Below, piece by piece: positions 43,437-52,829 of a stretch of DNA of 64,000 nt; position 1 is the first letter of the stretch, and each line of letters opens with the position of its first letter. The translations under genes and the position numbers were made by a program. Below the pieces are notes generated by a model. The model made no database searches, was not told where the DNA came from, and saw nothing but the letters and a program-made list of their open reading frames with translations. This DNA comes from Rs1 sp038900335. Lineage in GTDB: Bacteria > Pseudomonadota > Gammaproteobacteria > Pseudomonadales > Balneatricaceae. The stretch lies in NCBI GenBank assembly GCA_038900335.1, contig JBBMRB010000018.1, positions 1-64,000 of the forward strand, in the 5' to 3' direction.

Positions 43437-44186
43437 GTGAGACTTAAAGGCAAAAAAATATTAATAACAGCCGCTGGTCAGGGTATTGGTAGAGCAACTG
43501 CAATCGCATGCGCAAAAGAAGGTGCTCAGGTCATTGCTACAGATATAAATGAAGAGGCGCTGCAAGCGCTACACAGTGAGTATCCGAACATTCAAGTGAA
43601 TGTGTTAGATGTTATGAATTCTGAGGCAGTTCAAGCGCTTGCAGATAAAACGCCAAATCTGGATGGTTTGTTTAATTGTGCAGGTTTTGTTCATAATGGC
43701 ACGGTGTTAGATATCAGTGATGAAGACTGGGAATTTAGTGTTAATTTAAATGTGACCTCTATGGTGCGTATGTGTCGTGCATTTTTACCAGGCATGATCG
43801 AGCAGGCCCATGTTTCAGGGTCATCATCAGTCGTCAATATGGCTTCAATGGCTTCTTCTATTAAAGGCTTTGCTATGAGAACGGCTTATGGCGCAACTAA
43901 GGCTGCTGTTATTGGTTTAACAAAAGGTATTGCAGCGGATTTTGTAACCCAGGGCATACGATGCAACAGTGTCTGCCCAGGCACAGTTAATACCCCCTCT
44001 TTACAAGGGCGAATTGCATCTGCTGCTGATCCCGTTCAAGCTCAAAAAGACTTTGTGGCACGCCAGCCTATGGGGCGTCTTGCCGAGGTAAGTGACATTA
44101 CGCCTATCGTTGTTTATCTGCTATCTGATGAAAGCGCATTTATGACTGGCCAATCTTTATTAGTAGATGGTGGTGTGACTATTTAA
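43437..44186 (+). CDS. Short-chain dehydrogenase, probable 2-keto-3-deoxy-L-fuconate 4-dehydrogenase
   Basis: A 249-residue NAD-dependent SDR. It has the cofactor loop TAAGQGIG (about 9-16), the structural NCAG motif and the catalytic Tyr/Lys in YGATKAAV (about 151-158), with a serine in NMASMASS. Its sequence style resembles the 2-keto-3-deoxy-L-fuconate dehydrogenases of non-phosphorylative fucose pathways and human BDH2. The real start is GTG 43437 with an AAAGGAGAG site; the open frame from 43395 overlaps the dehydratase gene. It should oxidise C4 to give the 2,4-diketo acid. Confidence 0.87.
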   Translation: MRLKGKKILITAAGQGIGRATAIACAKEGAQVIATDINEEALQALHSEYPNIQVNVLDVMNSEAVQALADKTPNLDGLFNCAGFVHNGTVLDISDEDWEFSVNLNVTSMVRMCRAFLPGMIEQAHVSGSSSVVNMASMASSIKGFAMRTAYGATKAAVIGLTKGIAADFVTQGIRCNSVCPGTVNTPSLQGRIASAADPVQAQKDFVARQPMGRLAEVSDITPIVVYLLSDESAFMTGQSLLVDGGVTI

Positions 44187-44245
44187 TGTCATCTTGAGGA
44201 TGGTTTTTCTAGTTTGCTTACTGTTTGTTTTATGGAGTAAAAGAG

Positions 44246-45736
44246 ATGTCATTATTGGTTGAAATGCGAGGAATTGAAAAGCGATTCCCCGGAGTTTACG
44301 CCCTTAAAGGTGTGGAGTTTGAACTGCGCAAAGGCGAAGTACATGCATTAATGGGCGAAAATGGCGCAGGTAAATCCACTTTAATGAAAATACTGTCAGG
44401 CGTTTATAAAAGAGACGGTGGCAGCGTTAAAGTTGATGATAAGTTAGCCTTATTTGACGGCCCTAAAGCAGCTCAAAATGCGGGCATTGGTATTATCCAT
44501 CAAGAACTAAGTTTGATGAATGACTTAACTGTTGCACAAAATGTATTCATTGGTAGAGAGCCGCGCTCAGCTTGGGGAGTGATCGATGAAAAACGTTTAA
44601 ATGAGCAAGCGAGCGATATTTTTGAAAAGATGAATTTCAAGGTTGACCCAACAGTTGAAATTGGCAGTCTAACGGTTGCCAAGCAACAGATGGTGGAAAT
44701 TGCTAAAGCGCTTTCATTTCAATCTAAGGTGCTCATTATGGATGAGCCAACTGCGGCATTAAATGATATAGAAATCGCGGAATTGTTTGTCATTATCCGC
44801 CGTTTGAAATCAGAAGGTGTCGGTATCATTTATATTAGCCATAAAATGGATGAAATAAAGAAAATTGCCGAACGTGTCACCGTCATGCGTGACGGTGAGT
44901 ATATCGATACTGTTGAAGCGAAGGACACACCGTTATCAAAAATCATCGCAATGATGGTTGGCCGTGAAGTTAAGGATGAAACCATCGATATACCAGATTT
45001 ATCAAACGCGCCCAATGTGCTTGAGGTTAAAAATCTAAACAGAGGTAAGGAAATTCAAGATGTTAGTTTCTCCCTTAAAAAAGGAGAAATATTAGGGTTT
45101 GCAGGGCTTATGGGAGCTGGTAGAACAGAAGTTGCGCGAGCAATTTTTGGTGCGGACCCGATAGATTCAGGTGAGATTTGGGTCAATGGTAAAGCGTGTC
45201 GGATAAGCTCCCCTAAAGATGCTGTGACTGCCGGCATTGGTTATTTGTCAGAAGATCGAAAACATTTCGGATTGGCATTAGGTATGGATGTTCGAGAAAA
45301 TATTGCAATGGCGACTTTAAGCAAGTTTGCCAGTTCATGTGGTGTCTTAAATGAGCCTGAAATGAGCAATGTTGCCCATAAGTATATCGAACAGCTGGGT
45401 ATTAAAACACCTTCAGATACTCAAGAAGTCGGTTTTTTATCAGGGGGTAATCAGCAAAAAGTAGTTATCGCAAAATGGTTGTTAAAAGATTGCGATATTC
45501 TTATTTTTGATGAGCCTACCCGTGGTATCGATGTCGGAGCTAAGGCTGAAATATACAAGCTGCTTGAGTCTTTAGCGCTACAAGGTAAAGCCATTATCGT
45601 CATTTCCTCTGAACTACCTGAAGTGATGAGATTAAGCCATAGAATTGCCATCATGTGTCAAGGCAAGCTAACGGGGATATTGCCTGGCGGTAAAGCAACA
45701 AATCAAGAACAAATTATGGCATATGCCGCACAGTAA
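44246..45736 (+). CDS. Sugar ABC transporter ATP-binding protein (RbsA type)
   Basis: A 496-residue double-ATPase of the CUT2 class. The first half has Walker A GENGAGKST (about 34-42) and Walker B VLIMDEPTAALND. The second half has a degenerate Walker A (GLMGAGRTEV), as usual in RbsA, and the signature LSGGNQQK. It energises uptake of a monosaccharide with the next two gene products. ATG 44246 follows a GGAG/AAAGAG site. The order (ATPase, permease, receptor) and the neighbours make L-fucose or a related sugar the likely cargo. Confidence 0.92.
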   Translation: MSLLVEMRGIEKRFPGVYALKGVEFELRKGEVHALMGENGAGKSTLMKILSGVYKRDGGSVKVDDKLALFDGPKAAQNAGIGIIHQELSLMNDLTVAQNVFIGREPRSAWGVIDEKRLNEQASDIFEKMNFKVDPTVEIGSLTVAKQQMVEIAKALSFQSKVLIMDEPTAALNDIEIAELFVIIRRLKSEGVGIIYISHKMDEIKKIAERVTVMRDGEYIDTVEAKDTPLSKIIAMMVGREVKDETIDIPDLSNAPNVLEVKNLNRGKEIQDVSFSLKKGEILGFAGLMGAGRTEVARAIFGADPIDSGEIWVNGKACRISSPKDAVTAGIGYLSEDRKHFGLALGMDVRENIAMATLSKFASSCGVLNEPEMSNVAHKYIEQLGIKTPSDTQEVGFLSGGNQQKVVIAKWLLKDCDILIFDEPTRGIDVGAKAEIYKLLESLALQGKAIIVISSELPEVMRLSHRIAIMCQGKLTGILPGGKATNQEQIMAYAAQ

Positions 45737-45758
45737 CGGCTAATTGGAGAAAAAAATA

Positions 45759-46766
45759 ATGATAACCGAAAGCCAAACTAATGCACCAAACCTTATAAGT
45801 AAGTTAATACAAATGACAGCGCACCAGCGAGTGCTCGCTTTTGCAAGTCTCGTTGTTTTACTCGCTGTTTTTTCAGTGGTATCACCAAACTTTATGCAAA
45901 TGTCTAATATGTTGGCAATTTTGCAGGCAACCTCTGTTAATGGCGTGCTAGCAATAGCGGCGACGTTAGTCATCATTTCTGGAGGCATCGATTTATCTGT
46001 AGGAACCTTGATGACATTTACAGCTGTTGTCTCAGGGGTATTGTTAACCAACATGAACTTACCACTGCCAATTGGTGTGTTAGGGGCAATTTTAGCAGGG
46101 GCGTTCTGCGGTTTTTGTTCAGGGTCTTTTGTTGCCAAAATGAAAATCCCTCCATTTATAGCAACATTGGGCATGATGTTGATTTTAAAAGGATTATCTT
46201 TGGTTGTGAGTGATGCTAGGCCTATCTACTTTAATGACACGCCAGGCTATGATGAGATTTCAAGAGGCTCTTTAATAGGCGAAATACTACCTTTTCTACC
46301 GATTCCAAATGGCGTATTAATTTTGTTTGTAGTGGCGGGTGTCGCTAGTTATGTTTTAAGTAAAACAGTGTTAGGACGCTACTGCTTTGGTATTGGTTCT
46401 AATGAAGAGGCTGTGCGTTTATCTGGGGTGAATACTGACAGATGGAAAATTGCAATCTATGCATTAGCAGGCGGCATTTGCGGTATCGCGGGGATATTGA
46501 TTTCCTCTCGCCTAAACTCTGCACAACCAGCGCTTGGTCTAGGTTATGAGCTAGAAGCTATTGCCGCCGTTGTGATTGGCGGGACCTCTTTAGCAGGTGG
46601 CAGAGGAACGATTATAGGCACCTTGATTGGCGCGTTAATCATGGCCGTGTTGACCAATGGTTTACGTGTATTATCTGTCGCGCAAGAATGGCAAACAGTG
46701 ATTACTGGGGTGATTATTATCCTGGCTGTTTATGCAGATATGATGCGTCGTCAAAAATCAAAGTAA
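45759..46766 (+). CDS. Sugar ABC transporter permease (RbsC type)
   Basis: A 335-residue inner-membrane permease with about eight to ten helices. Conserved CUT2 segments include LVIISGGIDLSVGTLM (about 67-82), IPPFIATLGMMLILKGLSL (about 129-147) and the coupling loop IAAVVIGGTSLAGGRGTIIGTLIGA (about 265-289). ATG 45759 is preferred over the in-frame TTG 45744, because the GGAG ribosome site lies between them. Confidence 0.92.
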   Translation: MITESQTNAPNLISKLIQMTAHQRVLAFASLVVLLAVFSVVSPNFMQMSNMLAILQATSVNGVLAIAATLVIISGGIDLSVGTLMTFTAVVSGVLLTNMNLPLPIGVLGAILAGAFCGFCSGSFVAKMKIPPFIATLGMMLILKGLSLVVSDARPIYFNDTPGYDEISRGSLIGEILPFLPIPNGVLILFVVAGVASYVLSKTVLGRYCFGIGSNEEAVRLSGVNTDRWKIAIYALAGGICGIAGILISSRLNSAQPALGLGYELEAIAAVVIGGTSLAGGRGTIIGTLIGALIMAVLTNGLRVLSVAQEWQTVITGVIIILAVYADMMRRQKSK

Positions 46767-46842
46767 AAAATTAACAGCAAGTAAACTGACATCTAGTCAT
46801 CTTAATAAAGTAAAAAAATAATAAAATAATGGAGTAATAATT

Positions 46843-47790
46843 ATGTTTTCACGTCGTACATTAGTAAGTCTTGTAAGTGCTGTATCTATTCTGGCGGCCT
46901 CATCGGTTGTCAAAGCTGATGAGCAGCTTTATATACCACTGATATCAAAAGGTTTTCAGCATCAATTTTGGCAAGCTGTAAAGCAAGGTGCTGACCAAGC
47001 TGCAACAGAGTTCAATGTGCGAGTCACATTTGAGGGGCCTGATACAGAGGCACAAGTAGACCGTCAGATTGATATGCTTGCCGCCGCTTTAGCTAATAAA
47101 CCGGATGCGATAGGTTTTGCTGCACTAGATAGCCAGGCAGCTATTCCATTGTTACGTAAAGCTGAAAAAGCTGGGATACCTATTATTGCTTTTGATAGTG
47201 GTGTAAAAAGTGATATCCCCGTAACGACAGCGACAACTGATAACTTGGCTGCCTCTGCTTTAGCTGCTGATAAAATGGCTGAGCTTATTGGTAGTAAAGG
47301 TAAGGTAGCTGTTGTTGCGCATAGCCAAACAGGGACAACTGGAGTGGATCGTCGCGATGGCTTTCTTAATCGCATGAAAGATACATATCCAAATATAGAG
47401 GTGGTGACTGTTCAGTATGGTGATGGCGATCAATTGAAATCAACTGAAATAGCACGTGCTATATTGACTTCATATCCAGATCTAGCAGGTGTTTTTGGAA
47501 CAAATGAAGGCTCTGCTGTCGGTGTGGTAAATGCGGTTCGTGAAGCTAAAGTAGAAAATGTTGTCATCATTGGTTTTGATTCTGGTTCTGCGCAAATGGA
47601 TGCAATTCGCAATGGCCTGATGGCAGGTGCAATTACTCAGAACCCAGTGGGAATAGGTTACGAAACTGTCAAAGCGGCAGTGCAAACACTAAAGGGTGAG
47701 GCTGTACCTAGCATTATCGATACGGGGTTCTATTACTACACATCTAAAAATATAGATGATCCTAAAATAGCTGCTGTTCTATATAAATAA
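46843..47790 (+). CDS. Periplasmic sugar-binding protein (RbsB type)
   Basis: A 315-residue exported receptor of the CUT2 class. The signal peptide (about 1-25) ends VVKA and the mature chain begins DEQLYIPLIS. Ribose-binding-protein-like features include VKQGADQAATEF, a hinge containing DAIGFAALDSQ, IPIIAFDSG, and GVFGTNEGSAVGV then VIIGFDSG. It should bind the sugar imported through the two preceding proteins. It is followed at 59 bases by the FAH-type hydrolase. Confidence 0.92.
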   Translation: MFSRRTLVSLVSAVSILAASSVVKADEQLYIPLISKGFQHQFWQAVKQGADQAATEFNVRVTFEGPDTEAQVDRQIDMLAAALANKPDAIGFAALDSQAAIPLLRKAEKAGIPIIAFDSGVKSDIPVTTATTDNLAASALAADKMAELIGSKGKVAVVAHSQTGTTGVDRRDGFLNRMKDTYPNIEVVTVQYGDGDQLKSTEIARAILTSYPDLAGVFGTNEGSAVGVVNAVREAKVENVVIIGFDSGSAQMDAIRNGLMAGAITQNPVGIGYETVKAAVQTLKGEAVPSIIDTGFYYYTSKNIDDPKIAAVLYK

Positions 47791-47849
47791 TAGCTGATGC
47801 TGTGATGAGCTCATGCTCGTCACAGCATATTTGTAAAGAGGAAAAATGA

Positions 47850-48704
47850 ATGAAATTAGTACGTTTTGGTGCAGTGGGAAAAGAAAAACCAGGGTTGATA
47901 GATAGCAATGGTCGTGTTCGTGATTTATCAGCGCATATTCCTGATTTGTGTGATGAAAACCTAAGCGCAGCAACAATGGCGAAAATACAGGCCATTGATG
48001 TTGCTACGCTACCGTTAGTTGCAGGCGTACCGCAAGCCGATTTACGCCTTGGCGCTTGTGTCGCAAATGTAGGGAAGTTCGTTTGTATTGGTTTGAACTA
48101 TGCTGATCATGCTGCTGAGTCAGGCATGCCAGTACCGCAAGAGCCTGTTATTTTCAGCAAATGGACATCGGCAATTGTCGGGCCAAATGATGATGTAAAA
48201 ATCCCCAAAGGTGCTGAAAAAACGGATTGGGAAGTAGAGTTAGGAGTCGTTATTGGTAAAGGTGGCAGTTATATTGATGAAGCTGATGCGATGAGTCATG
48301 TTGCCGGTTTTTGTGTCATCAATGATGTGTCAGAGCGTGCTTATCAGTTAGAGGGCACAGGTACGTGGGATAAAGGTAAAGGAAGCGATACGTTTGGCCC
48401 AACGGGTCCTTGGTTAGTAACGCCGGATGAAGTCGGTGATTTTGATGATCTAGGTCTTTGGTTAGAAGTCGACGGCAAACGTTACCAAAATGGTTCAACC
48501 TCAACCATGGTATTTAAAGTACCCCACTTGATTGCTTATTGTAGTCGTTATATGAGCTTACAGCCAGGCGATATTATTTCAACAGGTACACCGCCAGGTG
48601 TTGGTTTAGGCTTTAATCCTCCTATTTATCTAAAGGGTGGTGAACAGATGAAGTTAGGCATCGATAAACTAGGCGTACAATGTCAAAAAGTTGTTAGAGC
48701 ATAA
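47850..48704 (+). CDS. FAH-family hydrolase, probable 2,4-diketo-3-deoxy-L-fuconate hydrolase
   Basis: A 284-residue member of the fumarylacetoacetate hydrolase family. The metal-binding acidic residues are in SKWTSAIVGPNDDVKIP and KTDWEVELGVVIG (about 129-141); GFCVINDVSERAYQLEGTGTWDKGK and IISTGTPPGVGLGF complete the active site. In the known fucose pathway such an enzyme cleaves the 2,4-diketo acid to pyruvate and L-lactate. The gene lies between the importer and the aldose dehydrogenase and is followed by a terminator. Confidence 0.87.
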   Translation: MKLVRFGAVGKEKPGLIDSNGRVRDLSAHIPDLCDENLSAATMAKIQAIDVATLPLVAGVPQADLRLGACVANVGKFVCIGLNYADHAAESGMPVPQEPVIFSKWTSAIVGPNDDVKIPKGAEKTDWEVELGVVIGKGGSYIDEADAMSHVAGFCVINDVSERAYQLEGTGTWDKGKGSDTFGPTGPWLVTPDEVGDFDDLGLWLEVDGKRYQNGSTSTMVFKVPHLIAYCSRYMSLQPGDIISTGTPPGVGLGFNPPIYLKGGEQMKLGIDKLGVQCQKVVRA

Positions 48705-48738
48705 TGTGACTTGTTATAGACATATATGACTAATTAAA

Positions 48739-48771
48739 CCTTGTTCTAGCGAGAATAAGAACAGGGTTTTA
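48739..48771 (+). terminator. Terminator after the FAH-family gene
   Basis: CCTTGTTCT pairs with AGAACAGGG (one wobble) around a ten-base loop, then TTTTATT. It lies 35 bases beyond the stop and just before the aldo-keto reductase start, so that gene may have its own promoter or be read through. Confidence 0.65.
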
Positions 48772-48786
48772 TTCAGCGAGTAAGCA

Positions 48787-49776
48787 ATGAAAACAAGAAT
48801 AATAGATAGTAGTGGCTCTTCAATTACTGAAATAGGCTTTGGTTGCGCAGGTGCTGGTAACTTGTTTCGAGCAGTGCCCTTTGAAAATATTTACAGTGCA
48901 GTTCGTCAAGCAAATGAACTGGGTATTCAGTATTTTGATACTGCTCCACATTATGGTGCTGGGCTTTCAGAGAGACGATTAGGGTTAGCGTTAAGTGAAT
49001 TGTCTAGTAGCGATATCTTCCTCTCAAGCAAGGTTGGAAGATTACTGCGACCTGATAGTAGTGTTTCTCAAAAAGAAGCTGATGGTTTTGTTATGGCAGG
49101 GCCGTTTGATCGTGAATATGATTACACTTACGATGGTGTTATGCGCTCTTTTGAAGATTCACTGCAGCGTTTAGGTGTTAGTCGTATCAATATGCTGTTG
49201 ATGCACGATATTGGTAAGTTAACCCACAAAAATGAGCACAGCGCTTATTTACAGCAAGCCATTAATGGCGGCTTCAAAGCGATGATGGAGTTAAGGGAGC
49301 AAGGGCTTGTCAATAATATCGGTTTAGGTGTTAATGAATGGGAAATATGTGATGAAGCTTTAAATTATGCGCAGTTTGATTGTTTCATGGTGGCCAATTG
49401 TTTCACATTGTTGAACAATGATATTACTGATACATTTACAGATAAATGTCGAGACAAGCAAATATCATTAATAGCTGCGGCGCCATTTAATTCTGGTATT
49501 TTGGCAAAAGGCTCTAGCGGTTTAGGGCATTATTTCTATGGTCAAGCACCAACAGCAATAGTCAATAAAGTGATTGCAATAGAAGCAGTTTGTGAGCGTT
49601 TTAATGTGTCATTACAAGCAGCCGCTATTCAATATGCATTGCGCTATGAGTGTGTTAAATCCGTGTTAATTGGAATGACGAGTGCTGATAGGGTCGTGCA
49701 AAATATTAATTGGTATCAAGAAATCATACCCAAAGAGTTTTGGGGTGACTTAAATGAAATCATCTACAAAAAATGA
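48787..49776 (+). CDS. Aldo-keto reductase, probable L-fucose (D-threo-aldose) 1-dehydrogenase
   Basis: A 329-residue AKR barrel. The catalytic tetrad is visible: the aspartate in YFDTAPHYGAG with Tyr (about 56-66), the lysine in LSSKVGRLLRPDS and the histidine in LLMHDIG (about 137-143). The N-terminal ITEIGFGCAGAGNLF resembles D-threo-aldose/L-fucose dehydrogenases. It would oxidise the imported sugar to its lactone, the first pathway step. It has a separate transcript end after it and a terminator before it. Confidence 0.85.
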   Translation: MKTRIIDSSGSSITEIGFGCAGAGNLFRAVPFENIYSAVRQANELGIQYFDTAPHYGAGLSERRLGLALSELSSSDIFLSSKVGRLLRPDSSVSQKEADGFVMAGPFDREYDYTYDGVMRSFEDSLQRLGVSRINMLLMHDIGKLTHKNEHSAYLQQAINGGFKAMMELREQGLVNNIGLGVNEWEICDEALNYAQFDCFMVANCFTLLNNDITDTFTDKCRDKQISLIAAAPFNSGILAKGSSGLGHYFYGQAPTAIVNKVIAIEAVCERFNVSLQAAAIQYALRYECVKSVLIGMTSADRVVQNINWYQEIIPKEFWGDLNEIIYKK

Positions 49777-49940
49777 TAATTATACCTAGTTAAATATACG
49801 CATTTATTAATCATATCCGGTTATACTTTAATATTGTCTTCATTATGTAGTATTAAAAATATACTGTTGTTATATATCAGCAAGACACATAGCAGGGGAT
49901 AACACTGCTTATCGAGTCGTGGTTATTAGCTGGAGAGTGT

Positions 49941-50702
49941 ATGCGTTTAATTTTATTGTTTTTGGGTGCTGTTCTATTTAATAGTTTAGCTATGGCTGAA
50001 CCGTTGCTCATTCGACATTTAAAAGAGGCGCACAGTGATGATCGGCGCACCGAGTATTTGGTTTCTGTGTTATCTCTCGCTCTATCTAAAGTATTAAAAG
50101 AATCGCAGTATAGCTTACAGCCTGCTGAGATTTTGATGAAATCGACACGAGCAATAGACAGCCTTACATCAAACTCAATTGATGTAGTGTGGGGAATGAC
50201 CTCGATGGAGCGTGAGAACAAAGCGTTAGCTGTTCGTATTCCTCTGCTTAAAGGACTGTTAGGTCACCGTATATTTCTGATTAGAGAGGGTGATCAGCCA
50301 AAGTTTTCTCAGATCAAAAGTATCGAAGAATTGAAAAAACTCTCTGCAGGGCAAGGTTCACTATGGCCTGATATAACAATATTAAAGCACAATGGTTTCT
50401 CAGTTGTATCCGGTAGTAATTATTCTGGTTTATTTAGTATGTTACACAGAAAACGCTTTGATTATTTCCCTAGAGGAGTGCATGAGCCGTGGTATGAAGT
50501 AAGTGCCTATAAAGAGCAAAAACTAGCGGTAGAGCAAAAATTGCTAATTCACTATAAAAGCCCAGTGTTCTTTTTTGTTGGCAGGCATAATAAAAACTTA
50601 CATGATCTCCTAGAGCGCGGCTTAAAAATAGCTATTGCAGATGGCTCTTTTAACAAGCTGCTATATAATCATCAAATTACTAAGCAGATATTTACAGGCT
50701 AG
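49941..50702 (+). CDS. Periplasmic binding-protein-like protein
   Basis: A 253-residue exported protein. The signal peptide ends LAMA (about 19). The mature fold looks like the SBP-3 family: an N-terminal strand, then VVWGMTSMERENKALAVRIPLLKG (about 75-98), a conserved GHRIFLIREGDQ, and HEPWYEV. It lacks the usual arginine-aspartate amino-acid signature as far as I can see. Partial-family proteins of this kind are often orphans without ABC partners, as here. A decayed copy of its C-terminal end lies at 55847-55914. It follows the sugar locus on the same strand. Confidence 0.7.
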   Translation: MRLILLFLGAVLFNSLAMAEPLLIRHLKEAHSDDRRTEYLVSVLSLALSKVLKESQYSLQPAEILMKSTRAIDSLTSNSIDVVWGMTSMERENKALAVRIPLLKGLLGHRIFLIREGDQPKFSQIKSIEELKKLSAGQGSLWPDITILKHNGFSVVSGSNYSGLFSMLHRKRFDYFPRGVHEPWYEVSAYKEQKLAVEQKLLIHYKSPVFFFVGRHNKNLHDLLERGLKIAIADGSFNKLLYNHQITKQIFTG

Positions 50703-50705
50703 GTG

Positions 50706-50778
50706 TTTTTTGATCTTGATGTGCTGCACTGGCAAACCCCCAAGCTTTTAAATAAATATCTCGATTGTAATCGTTCAT
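50706..50778 (-). pseudogene. 5' fragment of an HD-domain hydrolase gene (paralogue of 28206-28766)
   Basis: The minus strand reads MNDYNRDIYLKAWGFASAAHQ from ATG 50778, against MNCWNQDIYLKAWNFASAAHQ for the intact gene. Nucleotide identity is roughly 80 percent by eye, and similarity continues into the upstream region to about 50860. After 24 codons the homology stops abruptly beside the stop of the preceding gene. The fragment has no catalytic HD motif. It is the remnant of a duplication or rearrangement. The adjoining gap 50861-51074 shows no gene. Confidence 0.85.
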
Positions 50779-51074
50779 AGTATTGCCCTGTCAGCCAACC
50801 TGTTGTTGTATAGTAAAAGTTGCGATTGATCTATTACTGCCTAGTTAATAGAGCTTGTAATAAAATATCAATATCATAGTAAAAAGGTGATGAAACTCGA
50901 ACTATGAAAAATATAATTTCATGCTAGCTTGTAAACAATTCGCTGTAGCATTTTGTTACTGACTATATGGCATGGGTGAGCCGCTAGTAATTAAAAAAGC
51001 ACTTTGCAGTCGCTTGCTAACATAACAGGGCTCTTTAACGTAGTATGAGCGGTCTTTATAATTTAGGCTCTCTT

Positions 51075-52433
51075 TCAAATATCTTTACGAGTGCGCCATC
51101 GCTTTTGTTTTTTCACGAGTGTTGACTGATCTATGCCAAGAGCTTTAGCAGCCGACCTAGTCGTCCCATACTCTCCTATCGCTTCAGATATTAAGCGCTG
51201 TTCTAACGCCTCTACTTGATCTTTTAAAGAGCCTTTGGCACAAACAGACGTTTTATCTGAACAAAATTCAACAGGTAACTGCGCCAAGTTAAGCAAAGGC
51301 TGTTCAGCTGTGACCACCAGTCTTTCAGTCAGGTTTATCAGCTCGCGAATATTACCAGGCCACTGATAATGACTTAACTGAGTGATCACATCTTTATGCC
51401 AGTGACACCCTTGTTCATACAAGGCATTGAAGTGCTCAATATAATATTCCAGCAAGGGCGCTATCTCATCACGCCTTTCGCGCAGCGGGGGCAATTCAAT
51501 TGGCACGACATTCATTCTATAAAACAAGTCTTCTCTAAATAACCCCGCATTTACACGCTCTTTCAAATCGTGATGTGTCGCGGATATTAGCCGAAAGTTT
51601 ATTATTTTAAATTCCGTACCGCCAACAGGGATAAAACGATTTTCAGCAATCACTTTAAGCAATTTTGCCTGCAAACTTAGTGGCAAATCACCAATTTCAT
51701 CTAAGAACAATGTGCCATTGTTAGCCGCTTCCAGTAAACCAATTTTGCCTTTTGCTGAAGCGCCCGTGAAAGCTCCTGGTTTATAGCCAAACAGCTCTGA
51801 CTCCAATAATGATTCAGGCACAGCAGCACAGTTAAGTTCTATAAATGGCCCGTCGCAAACCTTACTATACTTATGAATTGTGTTAGCTAATAATGTTTTC
51901 CCCGTACCTGTTTCTCCCTGTATCAGTATTTTAGCATTCGTTGTGGCAACTCTTTTCGCTGTGTTATAGCACGCTCTAGTATTAGCGCTAACAATAAAGT
52001 TTTCTTGATCGTCTTCATGGGCAATCGAGGTGCCGTAAAATTTTCTTAACTTCAATAATTGCTCAAGCTGCTCCTCTTTTCTCTTTGCCTGTAAAAGCTC
52101 TGTAATATCTCTTGCTGTCGTTACTACATATTCTATACAACCTTGTTGATCAAACATCGGCGTCCCCGATACGAATATTTTATGATATTCGCCAATGGTT
52201 TGAATGATGGTCACTACACGACTTTCCTTTAATACCTCCAAAGAAACAGAGCGAGAAATATAGCCCTGCTCCACCAACTTAGACATATGAAGCCCAACTA
52301 ATCGATGTTTTGACAGCCCAGTCATTTTTTCATACGCTTCATTGATAGCAACGGTTATACCGTTCTTATCAGTGATATAAACACCATCACTAAGGGCATC
52401 AATTAACCGTTGAAAATCTTCATTAAATACCAT
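51075..52433 (-). CDS. Sigma54-dependent transcriptional activator with PAS domain
   Basis: A 452-residue enhancer-binding protein. An N-terminal PAS domain (about 4-115, LSDGVYITDKNGITVAINEAY) should sense a small molecule. The AAA+ domain (about 145-375) has Walker A GETGTGKT (173-180) and the sigma54-contacting loop GAFTGA (220-225); an HTH lies near the end (about 425-445, RSAAKALGIDQSTL). ATG 52433 is chosen because a TAGGAG site precedes it; the open frame extends 20 codons further without one. It is divergent from the Fe-ADH and permease genes, which have a -24/-12 promoter. No receiver domain is present, so activation should come through the PAS ligand. Confidence 0.92.
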   Translation of the reverse strand: MVFNEDFQRLIDALSDGVYITDKNGITVAINEAYEKMTGLSKHRLVGLHMSKLVEQGYISRSVSLEVLKESRVVTIIQTIGEYHKIFVSGTPMFDQQGCIEYVVTTARDITELLQAKRKEEQLEQLLKLRKFYGTSIAHEDDQENFIVSANTRACYNTAKRVATTNAKILIQGETGTGKTLLANTIHKYSKVCDGPFIELNCAAVPESLLESELFGYKPGAFTGASAKGKIGLLEAANNGTLFLDEIGDLPLSLQAKLLKVIAENRFIPVGGTEFKIINFRLISATHHDLKERVNAGLFREDLFYRMNVVPIELPPLRERRDEIAPLLEYYIEHFNALYEQGCHWHKDVITQLSHYQWPGNIRELINLTERLVVTAEQPLLNLAQLPVEFCSDKTSVCAKGSLKDQVEALEQRLISEAIGEYGTTRSAAKALGIDQSTLVKKQKRWRTRKDI

Positions 52434-52708
52434 TTTTACTCCTACAGTTATTAACGCATGCCTTACTAGCGAGACGTGAAGCTTGCTTAGCAAAGATCTA
52501 TATAAAAGAGCACACGTTTATTTAGATAACACTGACACTGAGCCGGGCTGTTTTATCAATTTGTCTATCATGCTTATTTTTAAAGCAATAACGGGGCTGT
52601 TAACTAAGCCTAGCTATATTGCTCTCATAAGCATTAGTCAGTTTCACTTTAGCTACCGATTAATAATATAACACAGCATATAAAAGCCCATATTAATTGC
52701 ATTATGCC

Positions 52709-52728
52709 TTGATGATAAAAATCATCAA
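52709..52728. promoter_or_regulatory. Candidate enhancer site 1 for the sigma54 activator
   Basis: TTGATGAT-AAAA-ATCATCAA, a perfect inverted repeat, about 100-120 bases upstream of the -24 element. Its place and form fit an upstream activating sequence of the adjacent PAS-AAA-HTH protein. Confidence 0.6.
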
Positions 52729-52738
52729 AAAGCATACA

Positions 52739-52758
52739 AAGATGAATAATATCATCAA
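52739..52758. promoter_or_regulatory. Candidate enhancer site 2 for the sigma54 activator
   Basis: AAGATGAA-TAAT-ATCATCAA: the same right arm and four-base spacer as site 1, with five of eight bases kept in the left arm. Its centre is 30 bases from that of site 1, about three helical turns, so two dimers would bind on one face of the DNA. Confidence 0.55.
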
Positions 52759-52829
52759 TATGCCTCCTTAGTCTAAAATAACAATATATCTTTAGCCTTA
52801 AAATCATAAGCTTAAAAAATAATTTTAAT

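Noticed and set aside
52483..52671. 62-codon plus-strand frame upstream of the Fe-ADH operon
   Set aside because: It overlaps the region just upstream of the sigma54 activator and has no ribosome site.
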